DNA of 64,000 nucleotides from Owenia fusiformis (lineage: Eukaryota; Annelida; Polychaeta; Sabellida; Oweniidae): positions 981,621 to 1,045,620 of the forward strand of contig CAIIXF020000003.1 in assembly GCA_903813345.2 (NCBI GenBank). Reading direction: 5' to 3'. The position numbers were made by a program, and so were the translations under genes. Of the stretch, positions 11,521 to 23,426 are shown in pieces (within the stretch, counting starts at the first letter, position 1; the number at the start of each line of letters is the position of its first letter). The notes under the pieces are model-generated. The model was not told where the DNA came from. It searched no databases and saw nothing but the letters and a program-made list of their open reading frames with translations.

Positions 11521-11968
11521 TCATTGAAGGCCATAAGGGCACCCTGATACTCCATTGATTGTGAGCAATCCTCATGGTTCTTGCTACATGTGTGCACAGG
11601 AGGAGTTTGGCCATCACCTGCACATATGGGTCAGATGCTAAAGTAGCTGTTAAGGATGATGATATTGAGAATTTTCATGGTTCTCTGTCCAATGACAATT
11701 GCAACCTCACATTTGGCATTATATGTATGTTTATGGGACCTCTTACACCATCCACCATCTAGGTATACGTATGTAATTGGTACACCCTATTAAAGTTAAA
11801 TCAATCATTATTGTTGCATAGCATGTGATACATGTCCCGGAGTTTGTTGTTGAAAAGAACTCTGTAAATAGAAATATTGTATGTTTAATGAATGCAGTAG
11901 GATACATCACAAGTGGAACAATGTTTTTAAAGTCCCATGTTCTATCTACTCCATGTTAATTAACACCA
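11521..11968. repeat. Dispersed direct repeat, copy 1 (with ~190-base insert)
   Basis: CTCATTGAAGGCCATAAGGG (11521-11540) and the block from about 11750 (CACCATCTAGGTATACGTATG through CACAAGTGGAACAATG) recur at 12181-12455. In this copy the two blocks are separated by about 190 extra bases (11562-11750) that contain a 62-codon plus-strand frame. The insert is either an insertion here or a deletion in the other copy. Confidence 0.7.
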
Positions 11969-12180
11969 TGTAAGGCAAAATATGTTTAACACCATATAGG
12001 CTATTATACACCATATTTGTATTATTACCGTATTACCAGTACCACTAACCAGAACCAAATCCAGCCTATAAATATAAAATACAGAAAATCATGAGTTTCA
12101 GTTAACACCATTTTTGATACACTGTACGAAACGCAATTGTACATTTAAAGCTATTAATTGTATCAGTGAATCACTGATTA

Positions 12181-12455
12181 TCTCATTGAAGGCCATAAGG
12201 GCACCCTGGTACTCCACCATTTAGGTATATGTATGTAGTTGGTACACGCTATAAAAGTTCAATCAATCATTATTGTTGCATAGCATATGATACATATCCC
12301 GGAGTATGTTGTTGAAAAGAACTCCGTAAATAGAAATATTGTATGTTTAATAAATACAGTGGAACTAAGTAGAACACCTCTGTTAGTAGAACACATCACA
12401 AGTGGAACAATGTTTTGAAAGTCCAATGTCCCATCTACACCATGTTAATGAACCT
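12181..12455. repeat. Dispersed direct repeat, copy 2
   Basis: Colinear with 11521-11968 but without the 190-base middle segment. Shared landmarks are AATCAATCATTATTGTTGCATA, TGTTGTTGAAAAGAACTC and CATCACAAGTGGAACAATG. The sequence after it has further GTGGAACAA-type short repeats. Confidence 0.7.
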
Positions 12456-12734
12456 CTGTAAGTGGAACAATTCTAAAGAAAAAATAACAAAAATTCAAAC
12501 AACAGAAATTACATTTATCTCAGCGTCTTAAATAACATCAGTTTAAAGCTTTAATAGTTTGAAAACTCTCCAACCTAGTTTACTTTTAAATTTTCTGTTA
12601 AGAAAAAAGTAACTTGGGGTTATTCTGAGTGTGACAACATTTGAGATTTGTGACATGCCTGTCATAAAACAATCTATAATCAATACACAACTTCCAGACC
12701 TTCAGTTTCTGCTGAAATTATGAAGGCCTACATC

Positions 12735-13387
12735 ATGTAGTTGGTGCTTCACAGCTTGGAACATCATCTTCCATAGAAAATGCCTCAACACCAAGGCTAA
12801 AATCATCAGTCTCATTATTCTGATTGGCCATGTCCACAAAAGCTTTCATTTTTCTAACCAAATTACCTTTGACATCTTATTCTACATTAATTTGTTGATG
12901 CACCTTCCAGTTCAAAAGTCCCCCCTTTGATCAAGAAATTGTTGACGAGCTTTAATGTTATTTAAAAATTTATGCTTCCATATTTTAATGTGTTTACTGT
13001 TTTTTCTATCTAAATAATCATTCACTTCTTGTACTTTGATGTTGTATTTGTCTTCCTCATCATCATTTTTAAGTTTACTGCGCGGGGCAGTTTTGTGGCA
13101 ATTAATTTACAAATGAGTACAACTTTAGCATTCTGCTTTTTCCTTTGTTTGTTGGCCCATTTTAAGATCTTCTTAGCCATTTTGACGGGTTTAGATTTTC
13201 TGTGAATGTCCTTGTCCCCTATTTGACATATCAATGCATCAAAATCAGATACTGGTTCAGTTTTTAAAGTTTTCATTTTTGCACCACCAAAACAAGGAAA
13301 TACAATCTTACAATCCTTTAGTCTAAGATTTCTAGGATAACCTTTTTTCCCCTCCACCTTCGGCTTAGATTTTGTAAAAACATACAC
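12735..13387 (-). pseudogene. Decayed basic protein gene, family unknown
   Basis: The 121-codon frame at 13022-13387 is Lys-rich. Near its 3' end the protein-like frame switches (NDDEEDKYNIKVQEVNDY), continues to about 12930, and switches again to a tail at about 12735-12880 containing MANQNNETDDFSLGVEAF and MEDDVPSCEAPTT before a stop. Three successive coding-like segments with frameshifts suggest one broken gene. No domain is recognised. It could be a transposon accessory protein. Confidence 0.35.
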
Positions 13388-15629
13388 TACTAGTATTGAG
13401 CCTACATGACAGTTGCCAGATAGTTAGGCGTGGCCTCCAGTGTTATGTACAGTCCCAGGGCCCTTAATGAAAGCATGAACCTTCTGGTACAGACACACAA
13501 ACAACCATGTTCTAGCGAATCTGTCTATTGAACTGAGTAAGCTCTATCAGAATCAAAGAATAGCAGTATTGAAGTCCTAGTATAAGATTCTTGGCGACAT
13601 GTTTTTAATCCACAAACATCCTATGTGTTTCAGGTAGATGCTGATATGGAGCTGATAGGAATGAATGCAGAATGTGCTGTGACCTGAAAAAAAATAAGAG
13701 CATTAAATTTTTCAGGGTTTAATAAGATTGTCAATCACGCCTAATGCGTGAGGGTTGACAGGGCATCAGATTGGCACCAACATTAGATGCACAGACAGAA
13801 TTCGCAGTTGCACCGATTGTCCTAGTATCAATCTAATGCTCAAATCGATGCAACGATTCAACATGCCGATCAAACTGGATGCACCGATTCAACATGCCGA
13901 TCAAACTGGATGCACCAGGGTTCACTGAGAAAATGTTAACCTTTTACTTTTGTAGATAATTGAATTGCATTTTGATCAAACCATTTTTGTAAAATGTAAG
14001 TAAGTACTAACAACTTCCTTTGTAATTAGCATAACCCTTCATATGTTCTTCTCTCATGCTTTGATAGATGCTCTCTCTCGCAACTAGCCAAGTGGATGCA
14101 GTATCTATCTGGAAGTTTCTCACCATCCTTCTCAGCCATGATGCTAAGGCACACCACCCTCATGCTGGTTTTTCTCATTCCGAAGTGCTCCACCCATTCT
14201 TTTTAGAGAATGCATCTCTTTCAGAACACAAAGAGCTGGAAGTGCCATGCTTATGTCCATCGAGCCAAGCGCCCTTGATATCAATCCCTTGTGTATCATA
14301 TGTGGGGGAAGCACACACTTACTCAGCATTTTCTGCTTTGCAGTAAACCAAATAAAGTTCCTTTCCATTGTCTTCATCCAGAACTCTGACTGGCCATTTA
14401 CTTTTGGTAGTCCAGGGAGAACTGCCCAAATAAAGGCACTGCTACTAGTCTTTCAACTGGGCCTTGGTAATAAAAGCAATTAACAATCAATTATATTTTA
14501 CATGGATTTATTTCAAATAGGTAGCTACATATTAAAATTGGTAAATTGAACACATTCTTGGCTTCACTATGTTCACAGAATATTTGTGTGGCACATGTAA
14601 GGGTATGGACCTTAATGCCACAATGAGTAGGTTTTTGTTGGACTTGATTTGGTGCTGTAAGGGTTACATTAGGATTTTACCATTGTTTTTGTTTTAACAG
14701 CTATTGGCTGTCAATGGGAGGCTTTGATTTTATTGCTTAAGGCATTTGCTTTTTTGATTGGTTTACCATGGTATTTAGGGTGTTTTTTCATTAATAGATC
14801 TTTATACAGATGCTTCAAATGAATCAATGAGAGATTATTCCCAATGTTTCCATTCGTTATGCTGCCAAATTTTGGTTTCTGAGTTTCTTTGCATCCATGC
14901 ACTCAGCTGTACTAGTGTACATTTCAAACAGCATTAGTATATAATCTTTACCAGGTGTGGGGTAGCTTTGTTGCCTTTGTACCTCAATGTTCCTCAAAAT
15001 GTACTTTTATACTAAATATTCCCTTTCCTTGTGCAATAACAGTCTATATAGGCTAGTCATTTCAGTATACTGTGCTAATATCTCTCTCCTTTTCTGGCTG
15101 ACAAAAGAATACAAAATATTAGAAAATAATCTAGCTGACTTGCAAAGGCTGAATGAATATAAACATGATTCCAGCTAGCAATGACTTTAAGGACTTTTCC
15201 ACTAAGCCATCCCCCATTTCCTTTATTGTTGTTCATTTACCACATCCTTCTTGTTGCTTCCCTGCTCTTTCAAAGCCTATTTCTCATCTTATAAGTGATT
15301 TATTCCAACTTGTCAACTCTGCTTCCAGTTTTATACCTCAGTTCTATATACAAAGTTCTACAAAGTCGCATTTGTTCCTCCAATGAAGCTGCCTTTTCAG
15401 GTGATATTAGGTTACACCCAAGTTGAGGAAAAGAAGAAATTTAGACATGGACTGGAGGTAGTTCCTCGCAGTTTGCTGAGTTATTCTCCTGGACTCTTCA
15501 TTGTCATCCAAAAACATCTCAATCACATTAAATTGTTCTAATAGCTGGTAGATTGAATTTATATCTTCCATCTCTTCCCCCTTTAAACCCAACAAGTAGC
15601 CTATCATATAGGCCTCTTTTTTGCTTATC
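13388..15629. other. Intergenic with a two-copy 31-base tandem repeat
   Basis: At 13854-13915 two perfect 31-base units start CGATTCAACATGCCGATCAA. Elsewhere there are short frames on both strands (14068-14346 plus, 14144-14377 minus, 14711-14902 minus, 15407-15607 minus) with no recognisable domain. No element ends were found. Confidence 0.45.
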
Positions 15630-16066
15630 TCACTGTCTGCCCGAAATTGTAGTCAGAATTAAGACCCAGTATGTTGAGTGGCAAACAAGGAGGAGCGTTG
15701 CAATGCAATTTTTTTTTCTGTAGATTGTTTTGGGATGTTTATAACTATATCTTTGCCCTGCTTCAGGTATTAGATATATTCGGTGTAACATCCAGTTGTA
15801 TTTGTCTATTACCCGTGACAGCTGGTCTGCCAAGATATTTTGCTTCCCACAAAGATGTTTGCATTGTAGGTAAATGTCTTCCTTTAATGCTAGATTCTAT
15901 ATTGCGTTGGCAATTTGCGTAAGATACAAACTTGGCCCACCCTGATTGTTTACATACGCCAGAGCTGAAGTATCGTCTGTCAAGATCTGTATTGAGAGCC
16001 CCTTTATGTCAGGTAAAAAAGTTTGTAGTGCAAGATAAATAGCCATAACCTTCTTCTGAGCCTCTT
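15630..16066 (-). pseudogene. DIRS-type retroelement RNase H relic
   Basis: Minus-strand translation from about 16066 reads EAQKKVMAIYLALQ, then the RNase H acidic motif ILTDDTSALAYVNNQGG, one in-frame TAG, then DIYLQCKHLCGKQNILADQL followed by SR and KYNW. The order matches the end of the RT/RNase H domain of DIRS-like tyrosine-recombinase retroelements (compare ...DNTTAVAYINKQGG...HIPGKLNVVADALSR...DW). The RT is absent upstream: homology ends abruptly at about 16066. The downstream recombinase is also absent. It is dead, from the in-frame stop and truncation at both ends. Confidence 0.6.
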
Positions 16067-17702
16067 TTTAGAAAATAAGCCTAACATTTTTTAAAAAGTG
16101 CCACAGTGGGGCCCTAATCCATAATTTTTCAGAGTTGGATTGATTTTTTACTATCATGGGGACTTCACTTGAAAGAAAACATATTGTTTTAATAAAAACC
16201 ATTGTTTTTATGGCCAGAAAGTACTCATGGTGAAAGATATGACTGTCTAAAATCACTTGCCATAGTGCACTTGGTCCTTTCCTGATCTTGTGACACATTG
16301 CTAATGTTACAAAGAGTTGAATAGGAATGATCAGTGTGTTGGTTTTTACTGCTGTTGTTGCTGAGACTGACGACTGGTGATTTATCAAGTCCAGAAGAGA
16401 TTGTTGTAGATGTAGGCCTAGATCTAGATGTACTTGCCAAGTAACTTGGCCTAGATTCTAGGCTAACATTTTTAGAAATATCCTGATCAAAATTAGCAAG
16501 AGTTGAGTAGAGAGGTGAGTGCCATCGATGTTTTTGAGAGTGATGTATGCTTTCTAAAAAACTGTTTCTGTTTAGCTGATTTAAATCCATACTTTAACTT
16601 TGAAACAAAAATAGTAGTTACTGATGAGGACTTTGAGCATCCGTCCTTTCTTATGATTTTTGTACTGACGTGTCTACACAGCGGAGTAAAGTTGCAGTCC
16701 ACGGGGAGATTTAGTTCCACGGGGGAGTGCTCGTGCTCATCTGTTTGTGTTCCACTAGAGACTTCTTGCGATCACTTTCAGAACTGTGGTATACAGCGTT
16801 TGACCATTATGCTTGCTTCGATGCTATTTGTCTATCATAATTCCGAATAGTCCGTACCTAGCGTTCGAGTTGCATGTATCGTTGAGCTCGTCTTTTCCAA
16901 AGTGGGAAACTGGTTTGTGATCACAACTTGGGCTAATTTATTTTACAATTTCCATATTGGATTACTTATAGTTTAACGCTCAACAATGTGATCAATACAA
17001 CGGGCTTTATGTTCGAACATTCCGTCATAACCGTGTTAACTCTAATCATTAATAATGTGTAAATCAGACCATTACAGTATTATTTCAAATTACATAGTCT
17101 TTGAGCCAGAAAAATACCCTGGATAGAAATCTGTTAAATGAGGGTTGTTGCTGTTGTTGTTTTCTGAAAAAGAAATACATATTTATGAACATTTTAAGAA
17201 ACCGATAAACACCTGTATCATGTGTAAGTAGATGCTTCTTGGCTTCTTCACTCAGTGAATGGATATGCATTATCATCTGATTTTTGTCTACATCAGAGAG
17301 AATGGTTGCCGATCGATTGACACTTCTGGTCAAGTTTTCACACCTTCATTAAGCCTAAGGTTAGAAATTTGCAAATTTATAAAATGAAAACCACAAACCA
17401 AAAATATGCAAAAATTGGAAGAATCCAAATAAAACTTGGCAGTGCAAAGGTTGCCTACCTCCTCAAAATTGATTCTTTATTTCTTATTTGTCGACATATG
17501 TCGCCTATTTGCCGCTCAATTCACTGCATTAATGCCAGCCTATTTTCTAAATAATGTATTTTTTAAATTATTTTCAAATTGTCATTCTATAAATCTTCAA
17601 CTGGCATCGTTTATGGACATCTTGTAAACTTACATGTTACTACTTTTGTATGATACCTTATTTGGATCTAGGTGTACTTGTTATCCTCGACCTCTTGTTT
17701 AC
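16067..17702. other. Intergenic; unassigned ORFs
   Basis: The minus-strand frame 16225-16590 (Ser/Thr/Asn-rich, low complexity) and two opposed frames at about 16493-16850 are open, but I cannot assign them. CAA/TTG triplet runs occur near 17140. No terminal repeats were found. Confidence 0.35.
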
Positions 17703-18028
17703 ATAGGCAGTAATACATGCTATGCCTACACCTTAGTAGACAAAGTCTGTACCTAGTGAGGTGTAGGGTATTTAATCTCATTTTCCTCTATGTCTGATAT
17801 TTTGCAATCAGGTTCAAAACAGCTCAAATGAATACATAGGCAGTAATACATGCTATGCCTACACCTTAGTAGACAAAGTCTGTACCTAGTTAGGTGTAGG
17901 GTATTTAATCTCATTTTCCTCTATGTCTGATATGGTATTTTGCAATCAGGTTCAAAATAGCTCAAACAAATATATAGGCAGTAATACATGCTATGCCTAC
18001 ACCTTAGTAGGTGTAGGCATAGCATGTA
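17703..18028. repeat. 133/138-base tandem repeat with palindromic end
   Basis: Units start ATAGGCAGTAATACATGCTA at 17703, 17836 and 17974. The second unit is 5 bases longer. The third is cut after about 36 bases by an inverted copy of itself, giving the perfect palindrome at 17985-18028. Each unit also has CTCATTTTCCTCTATGTCTG. Confidence 0.9.
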
Positions 18029-18603
18029 GCTATCTGTCATGGTTTTCACGGCAATTTCCATTCCTGCAGCATCTATTTTGGCTTCTACGCTACCGAAGCT
18101 TCCGCTTTCTAGGTTGCAAATGGATGTTGAGAAGTGGCTATAGATGTTGGCGTTTTGGAATCTATAAAGTTGTTGATCTGAAGGGGCAGGCTGGAGTTTG
18201 CTGATTTTTCTGTAAAGTTGGTTCCTCTCTTTTCGTTCATAATCTAGTGATGTCTCTATGCGCTTGAGTTGTTTTTGAAGTTCTTTATTCTCCTCTATTT
18301 CGTGCAGCTTGGTCTTCAGTGTTTTGTTCTCCTCTGTGACGTCGCTTAGTTGAGCCTGGAGATACAAGATTCCGGTGTCTTCTTGATACAGTTCTGGATC
18401 CTGGTTAAGTATATCATCCAAGTTACCCAAGTCCACCATCGGCACATCATCTTGATCAGAGAAGAGTGGTGAGAATTCTTCAAGTGGAAGCCCGAAAGTT
18501 GTTTGTTGAACAGGTACATTCACGAAAGGCTGCTGGCGTACTATTCCTGCAAAATAATATCGTCAGTCGCCTGCTCCATTATGGATAGTTGTGACGTGAG
18601 GGT
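17921..18603 (-). pseudogene. Coiled-coil protein with kinase-like ATP-loop, 3'-disrupted
   Basis: The open frame 17921-18523 encodes 200 residues. An acidic N-terminal region is followed by a heptad-like charged coiled coil at about 52-108. Next comes ESGSFGSVEAKI (139-150) with AVK at 158-160, which resembles subdomains I-II of a protein kinase (G-x-G-x-F-G-x-V ... A-V-K). After about residue 165 the frame runs into the palindrome and tandem repeat, so the rest of any kinase domain is missing. Upstream, an ATG at about 18575 opens a short frame (MEQATDDIILQ). Loss of one base would join it to the main frame, and a TTTTGCAG acceptor-like site sits at the same point. Further right (to about 18800) a coding-like minus-strand frame continues with stops. 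Either an exon next to a repeat-filled intron or a broken gene. Confidence 0.4.
17985..18028. other. Perfect 19-base-arm hairpin
   Basis: TACATGCTATGCCTACACC, loop TTAGTA, then its exact reverse complement. It marks the junction between the tandem repeat and the minus-strand reading frame to the right. Confidence 0.9.
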
Positions 18604-20245
18604 ACAGGTGTTGGACCGCCATGCTGAACATCTTCTTGGACATGGTTAATTCTTATGGAAGTTGTGAACGGCATTCTATGAAAGCCTCTCCAACATACAC
18701 CCGACGATTCTTTGTTGTGTTATCTGCATGTGCTGTTACGGTAGATAAACACCACTTCTTTACTGCTTCCTTGACCTTGGCATCTTTCTCCTTCTTCTGC
18801 TGATAAAGGATCAAATTAAATAATTTTGAAAAAATGTTTTACCAGCACAAGTTATTTTTCTGATACAAAATAAATTATGAAGGCAACTGTGTATTTCGTT
18901 GCTTTTCAGGAAAGAATTATTTCAATACCTTTTAATCCTTTGGTGATTATACCCTGTATACCTCATATATTTTTTTTACATTCATGTCTTTTCAAACCTT
19001 TTAATAGCATGTTTAAATGTAAAGTAACAAAGGCAAGTGCTTGTACTAGTATTTGAGCAGGTACCGTATAGCATAGAGTTTATCCCCAGTCCTGAATCCT
19101 TTCCTCTTTTTTTGTACAATCATGCAAAATGATATGAATGTTGAGTTTTTAAATTTGATTGTCTCTTTTTGAATTTTTTTTCATTTTTAAAGAATTAAAT
19201 ATATTGCCATTAAGGCTGCAACCTTAATTTGGTTCAGTTTTCCCTTTGATTCCACATCAGCAGGGACTTTCCCAGTCATATTGCTATTTTACACTCTCCA
19301 AGAGGGAACATGTGGTTGAAAATGTATTTTACCCCATCTCTTACTTGCTCTTCAAGTGGAAATGTACTTCTTGTGTCAGCAATTATTGATGAATCAATTA
19401 CATAATCGTTTGTGATAGGCTGGTAAGTTGAAGTTTTAGATGAAATAAAATCCAAATGTTCCTTGGTTATTTGTCCATTATTTGTAACAGTTGAGCTCAG
19501 GTGTACAATCCCAAATACTGCTATTATCAAAAATAAATGTTCTTGTGTGAGTTCAAAGTATATCTTCGTTGAATTACTCTTCTTATCCCACTTGTACATC
19601 TCTACCCACATGTCCCAGACCACTTCATAACCATCTATGATGAAGTATTTAGATTATGTACTGCTCTCAATTGCCATTAGACTTTTCAGTGAATTATTTC
19701 TGATTTTCTTGATGCAGTTTTGAAGACAAGAGGTGTTAGAAATATGATGTTTTCTATAAAGTACTTGGAGCAATTAGAATGACTGAAGAAAAAATGTATC
19801 ATGTAGCTACAGTTTAACTGGGCTCTATTGACATCAGCCTCCTTTGCTATATTATTTAGATTAATCATTATTATTATATAGCTTTGACACTAAAATTCAT
19901 GATTCTGCTTGAAATGTGGGTATAGGTGTGGCTTTGAATTGTTCTATCAAACGGAAATACACATGTGTCTGTTTGAAGTAAATCAGCCTTCCTCACAGTT
20001 TGTTATATAATCATGTTGGTTATATACAACTGTATATGAGATTCTGAACGAGTGAAGTAGGCAAAATGCCTACATTACTTCCTGTTTTTTAGAGAAAGAC
20101 ATATGTCTGTCTATAAAAGATGGGGATATGTACTCAGGATTTCCTGAATTTCCTGCTTTGGTATGTTGTTCTTCAGGCAACGTCTCGCTTGTCTGACCAT
20201 ATCCTTAAATATTATATACACAATCGTTTCTACAATTCTACCCCC
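18604..20245. other. Intergenic; unassigned minus-strand ORF
   Basis: Minus-strand coding-like sequence at about 18660-18800 (contains EAVKKWCLSTVTAHADNTTK) may belong to the upstream part of the coiled-coil gene. A 115-codon minus-strand frame at 19276-19623 has no recognisable domain. The remainder is AT-rich. Confidence 0.35.
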
Positions 20246-20395
20246 TGTAGAATTTGATTTCCAATGAAATCTTTTCAAATAAGAGCACTTGTAACTTTAC
20301 TTCCTGGACACCATGTAGAATTTAATCTCCAATGAAATCTTCCAAAATAAGAGCGCTTGTATCTTTACTTCATGGACACCCTGTAGAATTTAAAT
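20246..20395. repeat. 68-base tandem repeat
   Basis: TGTAGAATTT starts units at 20246, 20314 and 20382. Two full units and a partial third share TCCAATGAAATCTT and AAATAAGAGC. Confidence 0.85.
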
Positions 20396-21925
20396 AGAAC
20401 ATAATATAAATATAAGTTCATAAAAGAAGATTAGTAGATCTATGGTTTGGTCCAATACCACTTGCTTCTAAGAGAAGTCTATCATATGGGAAGAAAACTT
20501 CCCAGTTTGCGAATGGCAAAAAATTGTACCACCTACAGAAGTTCCAGTTTGTTAACATACTCTGAAGATGACTGCCAGATACCACATTGACATAGCCACA
20601 GTTACATGTCCTTCAGAAAACTTACTTGCTTTCCCTCTAATCAATGTTTCAATGGATTATTTAGTTTGATGAAGAAGAGATATAATTAGTAAGTTTCAGC
20701 AACATTTATGTAAGAATGATAAGTGTGTGTAAATGTAAATAAATGTAGTAATAATATTGAGCTTAAAGGTGCATTGGATCAGCCACACTTGTGCTTTGAA
20801 ACCTAGATTTTGTGTTATTTGCCTTTAAATTTCTGATTGCAGTTTTTCTCACATTTACACCATGTTCTTGTACAAGGTCTTGTTCAACATTTTTGCCATA
20901 TCATGGTAAACATGTTTTACTATGATTGCTCATATGGAATTCTTTTGGAAAGTCGTGCAAATTTCATTTTCTGTGCATTCATTGATGCTTTCTGTTCTCC
21001 ACTAATGCATCTAGGTATATGCCTACCTAAAGCAGACACAGTCATCCATTCAAAGCACTCAGGAAAGGGTCCATAATTGTTTATATTAAACATCCATGCT
21101 TTGGGCCTCCTTCGGGAAGAAGAATCCTTCTACTTTTCAAATATTTCGTTATTAGATTATTCATGTTATTTACCTAATTTTGTTGCATTCGTCTATTAGG
21201 CTTCCATTGCGGTGCAAGTAATTTCGATTTGCATTCTCCTGACTGGAGTACAATGTAAGAAATGAGAGGAAGTAAATGTTTCCAAACCCTTTTCTTGCAA
21301 CTTTGCAACTTTTCAAGTGTGAACACAAGAAGGCAACAGTCCGACACGACGGACAGTGCTACTTGAACGGCAGATCTGCATGAGCTTTTACTGTTTAGGT
21401 AAGTTATGTAGAACTTAAAGGTACGTATCACACTACCCTGCCCCTGCCCACAAACTGTAGGCTAGCCTTTATTTCTTCAAAGGGTGCTGCAAAGAGGTTA
21501 CAAACTTTGGAGAACGTTTGTTTATTTCCATAGTTCTGAAGGTACAGTATACTAGATTTTAGCTACATATATTCCAAGTGTTCTTCCCTTGCATTACATA
21601 GATTCATCGAGCAGTTTGCAAGGTGGCAGAAAAGCCCCATGGATAACATTTGCAAATTCAGAGTTATAGAGTATAACAAATTTCCAATGTGAATATTCAG
21701 ACTTTTTCCGGGAAGTTTAGGTGGCTAATAACTACACGTGCATGACGCGTGAGATTCAAACTCAATAAAACGTGGATCTGCGCATCGATCTTTGTAACGT
21801 TATTTAGATTGTCATAGATATTATTACAATTCATTTATACAAAATTCTATATACATTATGGTAAATTAAAAGGTATACAGTGGTGATTATGCCTGAAGTC
21901 ACATCGGCACGTTCCGAGAAGCGCG
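20396..21925. other. Intergenic with one dispersed coding-like relic
   Basis: Minus-strand positions about 20805-20901 read VEQDLVQEHGVNVRKTAIRN and match a relic at 50945-51040 in both DNA and frame. The rest of the interval shows no gene or element ends. Confidence 0.4.
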
Positions 21926-22027
21926 CGATCGGCACACCGATGGGCCGCCGATGGGCATTCCGATCGGCATTCCGATCGGCATTCCGATGGGTATTCCGAT
22001 GGGCGATGGGTATACCGATCGGCACAC
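21926..22027. repeat. GC-rich 12-base tandem repeat (CGATCGGCATTC type)
   Basis: Variants of CGATSGGYATTC repeat about six times, flanked by related CGATCGGCACACC motifs on both sides in mirrored arrangement. The block is strikingly GC-rich against its AT-rich surroundings and open in several frames because 12 is a multiple of 3. The Arg/Ser/Ile-rich repeat peptides it could encode are probably fortuitous. Confidence 0.8.
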
Positions 22028-22778
22028 CTATCGACATGCCTATTGCTCCATCGGCACCTCGGCCGGCACATACATAATGTAATTATAATACCATCGGCAC
22101 TGATCGATCGTATAACACAGATCAATAATTAAAAGCTCAATTAATTGTTTTGCATAATGTGATCTTTGTCTTATCTTCATCCTAGGTCTTATATAATTTT
22201 ATGCTTAAATCATCGATCAGAGACATAAACCAGTTTTATATGTCTCTGCTCAACCCATCGTCAGTTCCCACGCCCAATCACTACGTTTTAGGATAGGTCC
22301 GAAGCTTCATGAAGCAAGATGGCTTAAACCTACATGTAGTAATAATTTACAACATCAATGGATATAATTACACAGTCACATGTACTTTGTTATTAAATTC
22401 AGAAACGTTTACGGCCCGCACGTATTGTCGGATTTTAAACTTGATATTGTTTATTGGATTGTTATCTAGATTCTTCTTCTATTTTTTTTTTATTTGGGAA
22501 CGTATAATTTTATTATTAGAGTACCCAGGAAAGCAATACATGTACAATAATTCAGTATTACTAATAATTATTAAGCTCATGGCCACTTGGCTTTGTGTAT
22601 TTCCATACTCATTTATAAAGTCCGAGCGAGTTCGTATAAATAAATAACGCAAACCACGTTCTTAAAGTTTTTATTCAGAATCATATTTTATATTTAGTAC
22701 TTTTTATTTATTAAGTTACAGAGACAAGCGGGCACATATAGGTTTGTTGCAAGACCATTTCGCGATGACCAAGGACCA
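22028..22778. other. AT-rich interval, no gene seen
   Basis: AT-rich DNA including a 112-codon hydrophobic plus-strand frame (22309-22647) that I judge compositional. No element ends were seen. Confidence 0.4.
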
Positions 22779-23105
22779 TATTTTGGTTTTATAACGGGGA
22801 TATTGCTCGAGCTTGAATAGAAATAAAAGACATGTTCTTATTTCTGTATTCTGTCCTTTGATTGTGTATTAAGTTGTGCTGCACGCCAAACGTTAAGATT
22901 GTTAAAACACTTAAAATAAAACTTTATTCCTTTCAATTTACACAAAAATGAAACAGATTAGATTTGAAGTTCAGTCACACCAGCCACTGGTCAAAGGAAG
23001 TACAAATATCTAGACTAATCAAATGTCTGAGAATTCAATAACTGTCTGGGATCCAATGTTAATTTTATTGATTCAATCTAAGAAAAGTATAAAGATGGAT
23101 TTTAA
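22779..23105 (+). repeat. 330-base dispersed repeat, copy 1 (piggyBac target)
   Basis: Colinear with 41536-41866, with roughly one difference per 15-20 bases. Shared blocks include GATATTGCTCGAGCTTGAAT, CTGTATTCTGTCCTTTGATT and CCAGCCACTGGTCAAAGGAA. Both carry an ATG-initiated frame beginning MKQIRFE, but this copy has an in-frame TAG. It ends exactly at the TTAA (23102-23105) where the piggyBac begins. Confidence 0.88.
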
Positions 23106-23118
23106 CCCCGTCAATGCG

Positions 23119-23225
23119 AGAGCCGATTAAATCGGCTCTGACGTCACATTTGTGTTTGCGAGAGCCGATTAAATCGGCTCTGAAAAACCTTTGCTTCAGT
23201 GCTAAAGCCGATGAGATCGGCTTTA
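23119..23225. repeat. Three subterminal hairpins of the piggyBac end
   Basis: AGAGCCGATT-A-AATCGGCTCT occurs at 23119-23139 and again at 23161-23181. TAAAGCCGAT-GAG-ATCGGCTTTA is at 23203-23225. All have perfect 10-base arms, spaced 42 bases start to start. Such internal inverted repeats near the terminus are a likely transposase-binding arrangement (inference). Confidence 0.9.
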
Positions 23226-23426
23226 CGCCATTCCCATGTAAAAGGGGATTCCCCTCAGTAATTATGTAAGACATGCAGATCTTCACAAATAAACATGATA
23301 TTGTATGTCTAAAACAATAAATATTTCGAAACACTGTGCTTGTTTGTTCATTTTTCTCAACTTGATCGAGTTTTTAAAAACAGGAAAAATAAAAACAAAT
23401 TTTCAAACAAATATTTGGCGGGAAAA

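Noticed and set aside
22309-22647. 112-codon hydrophobic plus-strand frame as a membrane protein
   Set aside because: AT-rich DNA readily gives Phe/Leu/Ile-rich frames; no start context or homologue recognised.
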